The notes beneath the pieces were generated by a model. The model worked only from the letters and a program-made list of their open reading frames with translations. It made no database searches and was not told the DNA's origin. A stretch of 64,000 nucleotides of DNA from the NCBI RefSeq assembly GCF_000226095.1, contig NC_016472.1, positions 2,542,001 to 2,606,000 on the forward strand, written 5' to 3'. Every line of letters begins with the position of its first letter. Position 1 is the first letter of the stretch. Source of the DNA: Thermothelomyces thermophilus ATCC 42464 (lineage: Eukaryota > Ascomycota > Sordariomycetes > Sordariales > Chaetomiaceae). Position numbers and translations under genes: made by a program. This document shows positions 44,218 to 56,310 of the stretch, in pieces.

Positions 44218-46440
44218 CTCTTTAAGGGCCTCTATAAGCCTGTCGAAGGCCTATGGAAGCTCCTTTAGGCCCTAGAAGATAGGCCTGGCCTAGGCTGATG
44301 CCTATTTATTAAGCTAGAGTAGGAGGTAGGCTGCCTTGGCCTACGTGACCTCCTTATCTAGGCTCTTCTAGTCTTACCCTTTACTAGCTAGTATAGGTCT
44401 ATTAGTCCTCTAGAGGGAGACATTTAGAGCCTATAGGTAGTAGTCGGATTTTCTATGTTCTGTAATATTACTATAGGTTACTTCTAGCCCAGCCGAGGCC
44501 TAAAATGGGTCTATTATAGAAGGCCGGCTACGCTAGTCCCCCTAGGGGGCCCTGGTAACCTAGCTATAGGGTATATATAAGTCAAGGTCCTACTAGTTTA
44601 AAAGGCTAAGGAGGTCCCTAGCCCCCGGGCTAAGCCTATCAAATAGGTCTTAGACCGGGTGGTGGAGGTTAAAGTCACCTATAAGAACTAGGGGGTAGGT
44701 TGGCTAAGGTAGGGCTAGCAGGTCCTATAAGAGGGTTTGCTCCCCCTTATTATTATAGATTGACCAGAGCTCGAACCCCCTCTCTCCTAAGGCTAGAAAG
44801 GTTACTTTATACTAGTTCTCCTTTGCTAAATAGTCTTACTAGCTAACTAGGAAGCGCTTAGCCACTAGAATAGCTGCCTTGCCCTTAGGCTTGTAAACTA
44901 GGTAGTATTTTAAAGCCTAGGGGTAGTATATTAATCTTATAAACTAGTTAATCTATAGTTCTTAGATAGCTAGTAGGTTATATTTAGCTTCCTCTAGTAG
45001 GACCTCGAGGGCCTATTTGTTACCTTAGGTATTCTACTAAAGGATCTTAATTTACATTTAAAGTAGCTAGGGCAGAGGACAAAGGCACGGTAATAGTAGT
45101 AGGCTCTATAGCTATTACCCCTTTGGCTAGCTATAAAAGAGAGGGGGTTCTAGGCTATAGAAAGGAGATATAGGTCTATTAGACATTAAATAAGGCACTC
45201 CTAGCTACCTATTAGGCTAGGGTAGGCCTCTTATAGGGGCATTTAGCCCTAGTTTAGTAGTAGTCATTATCCTTTAACTAGCTATTAAACTTAAAGGCTA
45301 CCTTCTAGTATAGTTACTCTAGTAATTAGAAGGTCTAGGGCCTATACTAGTAGGCCTCCCTAGCTTTCTCCTAGGCTTCGACTTTCTTTAGGCAGCCCTT
45401 ATACTAGGCTATATAGGGGCCCCTACAAGCCGTATACCTATAAGGGAGTTAGTTAGAGTAGGTAGGGCACTAGGCCTCCCTAGTCTTCCCCCCCTCTCTA
45501 TAGGCCTTTATACTATAGCGGCTATAACGGGCTAGCTACTAGCAGTACCGCTAGGTATAGCCAAAGCTCTAGTACCTATAGCACTACCTCGGCTCTAGAG
45601 CATCCTAGTAGGGCTTATAGTCTAGCACCTAGGCATCCTAGACTACACCCTTATTACAGGCCTTCCAGGCCTTTTCGAGGTCCTATAAGCCTAGGAGTAC
45701 CGTAGCCTATTTCCTTTATAGGCTCTTTAGCAGCCGGAACTTGACCGTTTCAATCAAGTATAGGCCTATGGCCCCCTTAAAGTCTTGTTTGCTAACCCCC
45801 TATAGCTCTTCCTTCCGGACTCCTTTAGCTAGGACTATATAGGCCTTACCAACCTTCCTAGCCTCCTCTCTAAAGGCTATAGCTACCTATCGCTTATTAG
45901 CCAAATACTAATCCTTAATAGCCTTATCCTTAAAGACTATTACTATATCCCTACTTAGGAGCTTCCTAGCTATAACGGCTCCCTAGCGGCTAGAAGCCCT
46001 ATTGACTACTTGGACTATCTTAGCCGGGGTTTAGGCTTTAAGGTCCTCCTATAGGCCCATATTCTATATCGTAACCTCCTACAAGGCCTGTAACGGCACT
46101 ACCTTAGCCGATAGTAGGCCTCCTTAGGGGCTAGTTACCCCTTATTATAGCCCTATGGCCACCTGTGCCTTGGTAGGGCAGGGGGTAGCCTTAAGGGCTT
46201 CTTTAAGCCCCTTTTTAACTTCTTTAGCTATAAGTTCCTATAGGTTCGGAACTAGGCCTACAATAGTGGTCGTGAGGCCCTATAAGAGCCTATTAGTAAG
46301 GTTTTATACCTTGCCCCGTTTAGGGCTCAGCATAAGGTCAACTAATTATATGATAAGACCCCTTAGTTCCTTAATATCTAGGGTAGGGTAGGCCTATAGT
46401 AGGCCCCCCTTTAATTAGTTCGAAGCTATAGGCCTCCCTA
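44218..46440 (-). pseudogene. LINE A ORF1 (zinc knuckle) and endonuclease half of ORF2
   Basis: On the minus strand, ORF1 remnants occupy about 46440-45060, ending in a Cys/His-rich knuckle region near 45400-45550 with Cys largely turned to Tyr. The endonuclease follows (about 45050-44570): VTFLALGERGFEL, VYNNKGEQ and the catalytic GDFNLHHPV, which is intact here, then DLFDRLSPGARDLLSLLN. The corresponding motif in copy B is mutated to GNFNLYYLV. Frame continues across gypsy-1 into the RT at 36961. Confidence 0.8.
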
Positions 46441-46701
46441 CTTAGTGGCTTAGCGTTAGGCCTTAAATCGACGTTGCGTTCAGGGGCGCTAGGTAGTCTA
46501 TACGGTGAAAATTTTTGGCAGGCGTGTAAGGTACGGTCGGATTGCGGTCAGGTCCGGTTCCTACGCCTGCGATGCCTGTTGTACACCCGCAACGGCTCGC
46601 GCGTAGTTGAAAGTGGTACCATTAGATAGCGTTTTTTGAGAGCTTTCTAGCGATGGTAGTTTCGTGTGTTTTGGTAGGGTATTCGCAAGGATGTAAGAGA
46701 A
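46440..46701 (-). repeat. LINE A 5' region, inverted copy of 61898-62170
   Basis: Strong inverted similarity to the start of LINE B: shared TCTCTTACATC start, ACCATCGCTAGAAAGCTCTC, GCTATCTAACGG/GCTATCTAATGG, ACCTAGCGCCCCT and GGCCTAACGCTAAG blocks. The sequences diverge outside this segment, giving the 5' boundary of both copies. Confidence 0.9.
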
Positions 46702-48350
46702 GCCTTTAGATATATATTTATAATATTAAATAGGTGGTTTTGTCTATTTTATATACTATATTACTATTAATAGCAAAAGGCTAGAATCCTCTTTATAGGT
46801 TTAAGGTCTTATAATACTTAGTAAGGAATAGTACTAGTGTAATATAGTAGATCTTGGCCTTAGTAGCCTTATATAGGTTAACTATAACTATAGTACTAGT
46901 GATAATACTAAAGAATATAGCCTTTATCTTACTATTGACTCTAATAAAGGCAAATCTAGCCTCTAGGCAAGGGATCTTAATAGTATTGTCCTTATCTATA
47001 CTATAGAAGGTCTTATAGTTAGCTATGGTTATTTGCTCTCCTTAGGATTAGCAGCTGTTAACGAAGTAGTATATAGCTAGGAGACAAACTATTTCGTACT
47101 TACTAGCATTAGTATAGACTATATTAACGGTATTGCCTAGGACTTAGGCTATAGTACCTATCTTACTATTATAGTACCATTTAACGATAGTATTATCCGG
47201 GAATTACAGGTATAGAGGGCTAAAAGTGTTATATATACCGGATTAATCATTAGTAACGGCTAGAGGAGGTATATACTATAGGTTATTCTAAGGTATAGCA
47301 AGGTCTTTGCCCTTAGAATCGAAGTATAAGGTCGTATCCTTATAATATACTTAGACTAGGCTACCTACTACTAGGTTATTCCGAACCTCTTCCTTGTTAC
47401 CTATAGTAGTAGCAAAGCCTATACCACTCTCGAAGAAGGTATCTATACGATTAAGGACTATCTAGATAACCCTGTTATCTAGGCTATTGTTCTTACTTAT
47501 AGGGCCGGAATATATACCTTGATAGGTATTAGTGTAGGCTACGCTTAGCTAGCTACCCTAGTGCCTATGGCCGACGGTATCTTTTGCTAATTAATAGGCG
47601 TAAACGTAATAGTAGTAGTGTTAGTTAACTCTGCCGCTACTAAGTATAGTATAGGCGTATCTTGCTAGCTAGTCATAGGCTTATTTCCCTAGGCCGGGCT
47701 TGTAGCTATAGGGCCTTTAGCGCCTTTAGTAGCCTGTTTATCGCTTTTCCTAGCCTTGCTTCTTGACTTAGCCATCGTGGCTATTGTTAGGTAGTTCTAG
47801 GTCGACAAAACCTAGCTAAAATTGCTAAAACTTAGTAGTTTTTTACATATACGATAGAATAAGTTAAAGGGAGTAGGAAAACAAACTCTAAAGCCTCTTT
47901 TTGATAGAAATGGCAATATATGGGCTATAGGAGATAGCTATATAGTAGGGGTTAATAGAAAGGCTAGGTTAAAGGGTCTGGTGATTAGAAAAGAGGGTAG
48001 TTATAGAAGAAGTTATAGGAAATTAAAGAGGTTTGAAGAGGTAGGAAATAGTGGGAAATCTAGGGTTCTTATAATTCAAGGTAGGGCTTTAAAAATAGGA
48101 TGAAAAGTGCCTAAATAAGAGGGGTATTTGACCCTACTGACCAGGATGGATAGGCTATTTAGCGCTATTAATTAAATAGGTAGCTGTTTAACGAGTTAGC
48201 CGAGCTAGGTATATAGTTTAAAGTGGTAGTTAAAGCCCTATTTATAATAAGTAGTAGAATTAAAGCGAATATGGTAGGTAAAGGATGGATTTAAAGGGAG
48301 TAATAATAGGTTTTCTAGTATTAAACTAGATTCTAAGGTATCCTATTAAA
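46702..48350 (-). mobile_element. Unclassified RIP-degraded segment with minus-strand ORF
   Basis: Lies between LINE A and the 3' end of gypsy-3. On the minus strand an ATG at 47775 opens a frame MAKSRSKARKSDKQATKGAK followed by GPIATSP, DTPILYLVAAELTNTTTIT. After a probable 1-nt shift near 47550 it continues as YTNTYQGIYSGPISKNNSLD, FFESGIGFATTIGNKEEVRN and LVVGSLV. No known domain recognised. This may be the other half of the unknown element at 32334-34251 (inference). Confidence 0.45.
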
Positions 48351-49213
48351 TATATATACCTTTAGGCGCTATTTGGCCTCTTCCTAGCTAGAAATGACGC
48401 CTTAGGCCCAGGCCAAAGTCTTTTACTTTGGTGGCCGGCCTCGTTTTCTTCTAGGTAATAGTCGAATCTAGTAGCGATTCTTATATTCCTAGATCAATTC
48501 GCTAGTAGTAGCTTCGAGTTCGCTTTTTAGAAGCTACTAGTCGTCCTTTACGTCGAATCTAAGCTAACGGATAAGGTATTCTACCTTTAAGCGCTTCTTT
48601 CTATATACCTAATGTTTGACGATCTTCTTAATCTTCTAGTATTCCTTGCTATTAACTAGAATTAGCTATAGTAGAGGAGTAGTCCTTTTGAACGGATTAG
48701 GACCTTGTTTGATATGGTAGAGCTAGGCAACGGATACGACTAGGTAGACTTTCTAGGATTTGGGAAAATCTAACTTGTATATTAGTTTTCCTACCCTCTA
48801 TTTGATTTTAAACGGTCTTACCCTCTAGGCTGACTATTTCCTATTAGGTTTACTAGGTAGGTAATAGCCTTTATATAGGCGTAGCTAAATGGTATCTTTA
48901 ACCTTAAATTTAGTAGGTATATATCTCTAGTTATACCGTAACTTGGCTAACACTATAGCTTAGTCGATCATTTTACTAGCTTTGGCTTGGTACTGCTTAT
49001 ATAGGATTTCTAAAGCTTTCTATCTATTAGATTTGGCGGTTCTCTTACTTAGGATATCTAGGACTAAGTATAGCTTAAACCTATATACTAGCTCGTTTAG
49101 TGACCTTCTAATGTTAGTAACTAGTATATTATTAAGGTAATGCTATAGGGCAGGGAGCATTTCGACCTATAAGCGGTTAGAATTAACTATAAAGTTTATC
49201 CTAAGTATAATTT
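48350..49213 (-). mobile_element. Gypsy-3, 3' fragment (end of integrase and chromodomain)
   Basis: Minus strand, continuing the integrase broken at 56724. Visible: NNILVTNIRRSLNELVYRFK, DTIxLRLYKGYYLP, VRPFKIK, KLDFPKS and a chromodomain (about 48640-48490) with NSKEYxKIKKIVKH, YRKKRLKVEYLIR, LRFDVKDD and EATTSELI. A basic KRGRPPK tail ends near 48420. The downstream LTR could not be delimited. Confidence 0.82.
49209..49213 (+). repeat. Target-site duplication of gypsy-2, left (AATTT)
   Basis: AATTT before the left LTR versus GATTT (56724-56728) after the right LTR. The single difference is a G-to-A transition, consistent with RIP after insertion. Confidence 0.85.
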
Positions 49214-49626
49214 TATCACGATTTGGCTGCATAAGGCGACCTGGCAAGGCACACAGAACCAATCAGGAACCACAAGACCTAAGGACCAATCAGGAAGTGA
49301 TCGCAGTGATCGCACTTCGATCAAGACAAACACTTAGGTAACGATCGCAGGATCGTAGCAACAATCGCACGATCAAGACTCAAGGGGGAAGGACAAGGAA
49401 ATTGTATATAGTCACTCGTTCTAGCGAACTCTAGGAGTTTACCAGTGGTAACAATCACAATCACAGTACTTATACCAAGCATTGCTAATTACTGTAAGAG
49501 ACAACTCTAAGTGTTGTTATAAACCCTTTAGCTTTACCGAATCCCTTAGACAACCTGCCTACTTATCCCGCTTTACCTACCTCCGTCTAGACCCTTTTAG
49601 AAGAAGTCTGAGTTAGGTTCGTCATA
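49214..49626 (+). repeat. Gypsy-2 left LTR
   Basis: 413 bp, TATCACGATTTGG...GGTTCGTCATA. The canonical ends would be TG...CA; both terminal dinucleotides have become TA. The U3-like part is dense in GATC, GTGATCGC and CGATC motifs. Related to the solo LTR at 3355-3768. Confidence 0.95.
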
Positions 49627-49659
49627 CATTGTTACCACTCCCTTTGTTCTATTATAGTT

Positions 49660-50660
49660 TAGAACGGAGGTAACTTTGACCTTGACATCGATATAGATAT
49701 TAACGTTACGGCTAAATAACTGTTTGCCTAGCTTGGTTAACTTTAGTAGCGGATCTAGGAGTTAGACTAGAGAGATAAGGCTACTCAAGCTCGAATTAAG
49801 GAACTCGAGAACCGCGAAAAGTACTTGTAGAAGCTAGTTAACAAGGCCTATGCCAAAATCGAGGCACTCGAGGGCGCCAAAGCGAAGCGTATCAAGATCG
49901 AACTACCTAGCAAATATAGAGGAACTAAGGAGGATCTTATAGGATTCCTAACAAACCTCCGATCCTACTTCTAGCTCAATGATAACAAGTTTCTAGACGA
50001 CAAGGCCAAAGTCTTCTATATAGCTATAAGACTAGAGGGCAAGGCACTTAGATAGTTTAAGCCTATATAGAATGACTATCTCACGGAGGAAGATAAAGAT
50101 GACTAAGACACGTTTATATAGGCAGTCTTCCGATCTTACGACCGTTTCGAAGAAGAGCTTTAGAAAGTTTTTAGCGACAAAGACAAGAAAATCTATATAT
50201 AAGAAAGACTTGCTAATCTCCGATAGACTAAGTTAGTAGCCTCCTATGCTACGCAGTTTAGATAGGACATGCTCAAGTCTTAGCTTAATGATAAGGCATT
50301 AATATAATTGTTCTATAATGGCCTGAAGGAAAAGGTTAAGGACAAGCTATATAAGTACGATCGGCCTAAGACTCTAGATAAATATATCGCATAGGCTATT
50401 AGGATCGATAATCGACTCTATATATGAGAGTAATAGAAACAAGGTCAAGTAAATAGAACTATGGTTAAGGCTAACAACAAGAAAAAGCGAGCATATATCA
50501 GTACCTTATATAAGATATATCCTAGAGCTATAGATATAGATATAGCACAAAAGCAGGACCAAAAGAAGATAACCAAAGACAAGTCCAATGTTACCTATTA
50601 TAACTATAGAAAGAAAGGGCATTATAAGCAAGAATACCGGAGCCTAAAGAAAGAATAGAA
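49660..50660 (+). pseudogene. Gypsy-2 gag remnant
   Basis: Coiled-coil-rich N-terminus (ATQARIKELENREKYL, KLVNKAYAKIEALEG), then the capsid-like segment SKYRGTKEDLIGFLTNLRSY and KVFYIAIRLEGKAL. A CCHC knuckle lies at about 50592-50637, reading YYNYRKKGHYKQEY: every Cys of CX2CX4HX4C has become Tyr, while His is kept. 65 codons are open at 50461-50658. Confidence 0.85.
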
Positions 50661-52059
50661 ACTAACCCCTAGAAAGGAAATTACGGCTATCGACGAAACC
50701 ATTAAAGACGTTATCAAAGTAGTAGCTATAAGCTATAAAGACAAGGGCGGTAACATGGACAGTCTCGGATATGATGACAATAGTAAAGACAAACAAGCAC
50801 CGTACTCCGAACTGGTCACTATAGACCTAGAGATAGGTCTTGCCGAATGGGACATAGTAGGAGAATATGTACCGCCAGTTTCAATTCTCCTAACCTTGAG
50901 GCAGTAGGGCTTTACGGTTATACAGAGGCGGGATAGATTATAGACAACCGATACCTAAGGAATCGAAAGACCCGGACCTAATGTTCTATTCCTCTAAGAA
51001 TAAATCGAATAGTACTATAATAAAGTTTTTCGGCTTAATACGGAACTACATAAACAGGATGAACGCTTGATTTGACTTGCCTAGTAAAGCGATAGAATGA
51101 GGGACAAGATAAGGGAACTCCGATATATTATAGAAACTATCAAAGGAGAACAACCTGTGATATATGATAGGCCTGATAGCTATACTAAGTATCTTGACGA
51201 TTAGTAACTTAGTAACGACGTGTGGAACCTAGAATACTAGTTTATGCGAGCAAACCGTGGGAAAGACAAGCGTATATAGGAAAGTTACTAGAAGAAATAC
51301 TCCTATCTTAGCACTAGAGTACCTATAGTCTATATATAGTAGGAAGGATTTAGAAAAGAATTCTAATACCTCCTAGGCGACACTATGTGACTATACCCTT
51401 GACACGAGGCATATGCGTAAGTGCCCTGGTTCTAGTGTGTGGCGTACAAATGTCGATATCACTTCCGCGACAAATTCGAAAATAACCACTGGCCGACCTG
51501 ACAAGAAAATGAGGACGGAAGCTTATACCCTATAGAATAGGTCTACGATATAGGAAACAGAGCGGCCGAATTGCTCTAGAAGATCGAAGCCTACGATCTA
51601 GAAAGCATTATAATAGTTCTAAGACGAGCCTAGCCTAGGCACTACGGAACCGGACGAGACATATAGGACTCGTGCTAGAGTAACGATTACCTCTATCACG
51701 CGGAAGAAAAGAAATTGCAAATTCGGGAGCTTCAGACGAAGCTATAGTATATACAATAGAAAGTAGAACGGACCTAATGGTAGGAAGCCGTAAGCACTTA
51801 ATGGCTTATAGAGATAAGTACGATTGACGAAGCTGCTATTAGCCAAATAACTAAAGAGGTTAACACTAACCTAGGAAATAGGTCAAGGCCCTTCAAGGGG
51901 CCCGGAAACTATTAATGCCCGTGTAGCGGCGAGTGGCAGTATAGTATAGGAGGAACTAGTGTAAGAGACCACTATATCGAGACCTCCCGGCAGAAATATA
52001 GGAAATCGCTATAATCTTTAGACGATGGCGGCAAGACAAGCAATTATAGATAATAGCAT

Positions 52060-55000
52060 AGTAGAAACAGCACGAAATGCTTGTACTAGTAGATAGTGGA
52101 GTAGAGATAAATCTAATTTCGCCGACACTTGTAAATTAGCTATAGATACCCTAGAGAATGAAGCAGAAGCATAGCATAGTCAAAGGGCTATTTCCGATAT
52201 AATAGGTATATAGGGAGACTAAACCAATTGACATTACTATAATAGGGAAGACTATAGTAGTCGTATTTAGCATCGTAGATATAGGTAACAACAAAGATAT
52301 AATATTAGGGTTACTATGGTATAAAGATTATAACCTAGACATTAGCTAGAAGAATAGTAGCTACCTACAACCCCAAATGGAGTTGTATTCGACTAACAAG
52401 ATAGGGAGCATATAAGGATCGTAAGCAGACAATATTTAGAGAAAGGCATATCCTATAGATCTACCGTAAAAGATAGATAGTAGCAGGCAGACTACTATAG
52501 ACTCTGGAAGAGGCGGCATAACGACATCGATATCGCGATAGGAGGAACGAGCTAAACCGCCGATAGCTGTTCTCTCTGTTGACGAATATAGAGCACTGTA
52601 ATTAGAGTAGTAGGTTGAGACAGGAGAAATCGCTAGCATCGCTATAGACGGAACCAAGTTCGTATACTACTAGAAAACCAAGAGACAAGACAAGACTAGG
52701 GAAGTACCGAAGGAATACAAAGGACACCTAACATTCGAACTAAAACATCTAGAAGGATTACTAGAATACGGCCTATAGGATTATAAGATTAAGCTTAAGG
52801 AAGGAGCATAACTAAAGTTCTTTAAGATTTACTATATAAGCTAGATATAGAACGAAGAACTTAAGTAATATTTAGAGGAAAACCTTCGAAGAGGATATAT
52901 CTGCCTATTGATATCGTTAGCAGGCTACCTAATCCTGTTTATGCCTAAGAAAGATAGAAAGCTATAGTTATACGTCGACTATTGGTAACTTAACGAACAG
53001 ACTATGAAAAATCGATACCCGTTACTACTGATCTTACGGCTCTAAGATCAGTTAGCAGGAGCCTAATATTTTACATGTCTTGACTTGCTATCGGCTTATA
53101 ACTATATATAGATCAAAGAAGGTGACGAGTAGAAAATAGTCTTTAGGATACCCTATAGCCACTATAAGTACCTTGTTATGCCATTTGGACTTATAAACGT
53201 GCCGGCAACGTTCTAAGCCCTGATTAATCAAGCTATCCGACCCTTTCTCAACAAATTTATAATATATTATCTCGACGACATACTTATCTTCTCCAAGACG
53301 ATAGACAAACACCGGAAGCATATAGAAGTAGTGCTAGACACGCTATATACATATAAGCTATTAGTTAACAAGGAAAAGAGCGAATTCCACGTCAGGAAAA
53401 CGGTGTTTTTAGGATACGAAATATCCCTAGGATAAATCTAGATAGAACCTTCAAAGGTTAAAGCTATTAAGAATTGGCTATGACTAACGTCAGTTACAGA
53501 AGTACAAAGTTTTATCGGATTTACGAACTTCTACCGGATGTTTATTAGGAACTTTAGAGCGATCATATGACCTTTATACGAACTTACTAAGAAGAACGCT
53601 AAATTCCAATGGGAAGAGCGATACAAGCAAGTATTTATATAGATCTGTAACGCCATTACTAAAGATCTAGTACTAGTACTACTAGACCCTAAGAAGCCAT
53701 TCGAGGTAGAAATGGACGCTTTAGACTACGCCATCGGAGGACAATTAGGATAACGAGACGGATAAGGGAAGCTATATCCTATAGCCTTCTTTTTAAAGAA
53801 ACTCGATAGACTATATCTTAATTATCCGATCTATGACAAGGAACTACTTGCAATTATCGAAGCTTTCAAGGAATGGTAACTATACCTTAGCGGTATAATT
53901 AAACTAGTATAAGTATATACGGATTATAAGAACCTGTGATACTTTATAACGACAAAGGAGCTTAATAGACGACAAATACGATAGGTAGAATTCCTCGCGG
54001 AATTTAACTTTAAGATCCGCTACAAGAAGGGCAAAGAGAACACACGAGCAGACGCTTTAAGTCGACGAACAGATCATACAAAAGGACGAACGGGAACAAC
54101 ACTACCGTTGTTCAAGGAACGAACAGATAGAACGCTATATTACGAAACGCAGACACCTGTAGAAGATAATCTACTTGACTCGTTCCTAAAATGCTACGTA
54201 ATCTTTCAAGAGGAAAGGATTAACGAGGCATAGTATTAAGTAGCACCCGGACTAGTGGTACCTGACAGAGTAGAAGAGAAAGATAAGAAACTCTAGTACC
54301 AAGGCAAAGCGTATATCTACGACAAAGACCAATAGCTATAAATGATTTAAGAACTCTATAAGTCAAAACTCGGAGGATATAAGGGAGTTACGAAGACTGT
54401 CGCACAAGTCAAGAGATACTATGACTTTCTATAGTTAATGGCACGAGTTAAGGAAGTTATATAGAGCTACGACATCTATAATCGAAGTAAAACGGCACGA
54501 CATAAGCTATATAGGCTACTTTAGCTACTACTAATAGCTAACAAACTATAGAGTTTAGTCACAATAGACTTTATTACAAAGCTACTAGAATCTAAGGACA
54601 TAGCTACAGGAGTAACCTACAATAGTATTCTTATTATAGTAGATCGCCTAACTAAATAGGTATACTTCTTTCCCTATAAGGAGTCCTAGATAGCTAAACA
54701 GCTAGCAGACATGATCTATCGGCAAGTTACATCAATATATGCTTGGCCGTAAGAATAGATCACCGATAGAGACACCAAGTTCGTATCGAAGTTCTAGTAA
54801 GCGTTAATGTAACAATTAGGTATCAATAGCAAGCTATTAACAGCATATCACCCGCAGACCGACGGACAAACGGAGCGACTAAACCAAGTTGTTAAGCAAT
54901 ACCTCCACTCTTACGTCAATTACTAGCAAGACGACTAGGTCATACTATTACCAACAGTATAACTTGCCTATAATACGACGCTGACAGAAACGACTAAAGT

Positions 55001-55628
55001 TATACCGTTCTTCGCGAACTACAGATATAAAGCAAACCTTAGGCAAGGACTAGAGGTCATAGTGCCAAGAGCAGCAGTCAAAGCAGAACAGATATACACA
55101 CTATACGAGAAGCTTAAGAAGGAACTCGAGTTTGTCAAAACCAGAATAAAGAACTACTACGACAAACATAGGCTCGAGGGACCTTGCCTAGAGAGGGGAG
55201 ATAAAGTCTACCTGATTATATAGAACTTACAAACCAAATAACCAAGTATAAAGCTAGACTTTAAGAAGGTTAGACCCTTCGTTATCAAAGAACGAATCTT
55301 AACATCTAACTACCGACTATCATTACTATTATCTATATAACTACAGACAGATGTTTTTTATATTTCACTTCTCAAACTAGCACCAAAGAACGCTAAGGTT
55401 GCTATATATATCGAAGTAGAAGATAAGGAAGAAGAATAGGACGTCGAAGAAATTCTAGATTTATACATTATTAACAGGGAACTATAGTACCTAGTCAAAT
55501 AGCTTGATTTTAGACCAGAAGATAACTCATAGGAACCTATTAAGAACCTGAATTACCCTAAGAAACTTCAGCAGTTCTATTAGAGGAACCCTAATCGACC
55601 GAAAGCGACGAACTAGAAACTAACCTAA
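52060..55628 (+). pseudogene. Gypsy-2 pol remnant (PR-RT-RH-IN-chromodomain)
   Basis: Protease: LVLVDSGVEINLISP (about 52078-52125). RT 52900-53430: MPKKDRKL, YVDYW, NRYPLLLI, YFTCLDLLSAYNYI, VMPFGLINVPATF and YYLDDILIFSKTIDKHRKH. RNase H 53690-54060: [47 protein letters not shown]. Integrase 54280-55100: [43 protein letters not shown]. Chromodomain 55410-55600: EILDLYIINREL, LVK, LDFRPEDNS. Stops at former Trp/Gln codons throughout. Ends near 55628. The region between gag and protease (50.7-52.0 kb) is long and not clearly assigned. Confidence 0.9.
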
Positions 55629-55629
55629 A

Positions 55630-56202
55630 ATTGGCTAGCAAAGACGGATCTAAAGGAACTTTAGGATATACGGTATCCCAAAGCTATCCGAAATCGGCAG
55701 ATAGGCGAGATAGGGTCGAAGAAGACGTAGTAACCCCAGAAGCCTCTACTACTACCGCCGCCGTAGCCTCCTCACGCTCTACTCGCTCCAACTCCTCTAC
55801 ACTGTCAATACCCCAAGCAATAGCCCTTATCATCTTCTCAAACCATATCCGTTTTTGCTTCTGAAGACGAAGGACCCGCTCCTCAGCAGCTATAAGTTCA
55901 TCCTCAAGTTTCTGATGCTAAGCTACGATAGACCGAAGCTAGGCAGGGGAGACGCTAAGAACGTTACAATTCGAGCGTTTGTTACGGACGTACTCTATAT
56001 ATCGAGAAGAGTCAGCTTTCGAGACCTTATATAAACTAAGGCCTTTAGATTTATATAGCAAATAAGGACATATTATTAAAAGGCTATCCGAAGAAAGAAT
56101 CGCCGTAAGGAGGTGATTAATATAAAGAGTCGATATAGCAGGTTTAGATTTCGACTTCTTTCTTATACAATTAGCTATCTTAATAATATCGTAGGAAGGC
56201 AA
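55630..56202 (-). pseudogene. Antisense accessory ORF of gypsy-2 (Cys-rich region plus coiled coil)
   Basis: On the minus strand an ATG at 56202 opens MPSYDIIKIANCIRKKSKSK, then a segment rich in Cys or Tyr-in-place-of-Cys (ICPYLLYKSKGLSLYKVSK, SRYIEYVRNKRSNCNVLSVS). Only two in-frame stops follow, both TAG at likely Gln codons, before a charged coiled coil (HQKLEDELIAAEERVLRLQK, WFEKMIRAIAWGIDSVEELE, RVEREEATAAVV) and a Ser-rich tail ending near 55630. The frame is tail to tail with pol. The spaced Cys/Tyr pattern suggests a lost zinc-binding module (inference). The role is unknown. A similar layout exists in gypsy-1 with a different protein. Confidence 0.7.
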
Positions 56203-56310
56203 AGGAAGGAAGAGACTAGGAAATGCAATTACATATAGACAGGGGACGTTAGCGCTATTTAAAACAGACCGGAGTCTTTCGAGGACGAAAGACCTAAAGG
56301 AAGGGCATCA

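Larger units (their letters stand above)
34252..46701 (-). mobile_element. LINE copy A (Tad-like non-LTR retrotransposon), interrupted by gypsy-1
   Basis: A minus-strand element of about 5.2 kb once gypsy-1 (36967-44212 plus one duplicated pentamer) is removed. The 5' end near 46701 is defined by inverted similarity with LINE copy B starting near 61898. The 3' end is a (TAA)n tail at 34252-34270, confirmed by the truncated copy at 680-783. It encodes, 5' to 3', an ORF1 with zinc knuckle, an AP-type endonuclease, a reverse transcriptase and a degraded downstream region. All are broken by RIP stops. Confidence 0.88.

Noticed and set aside
46155-46391. 78-codon + strand ORF within LINE A
   Set aside because: Antisense to the LINE ORF1 remnant, which has the family-like zinc-knuckle protein. 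No features of its own.
52436-52657. 73-codon minus-strand ORF within gypsy-2 pol
   Set aside because: Lies antisense to the protease-RT linker of a recognisable pol frame. Unlike the 55.6-56.2 kb antisense frame, it does not extend through RIP-type stops.
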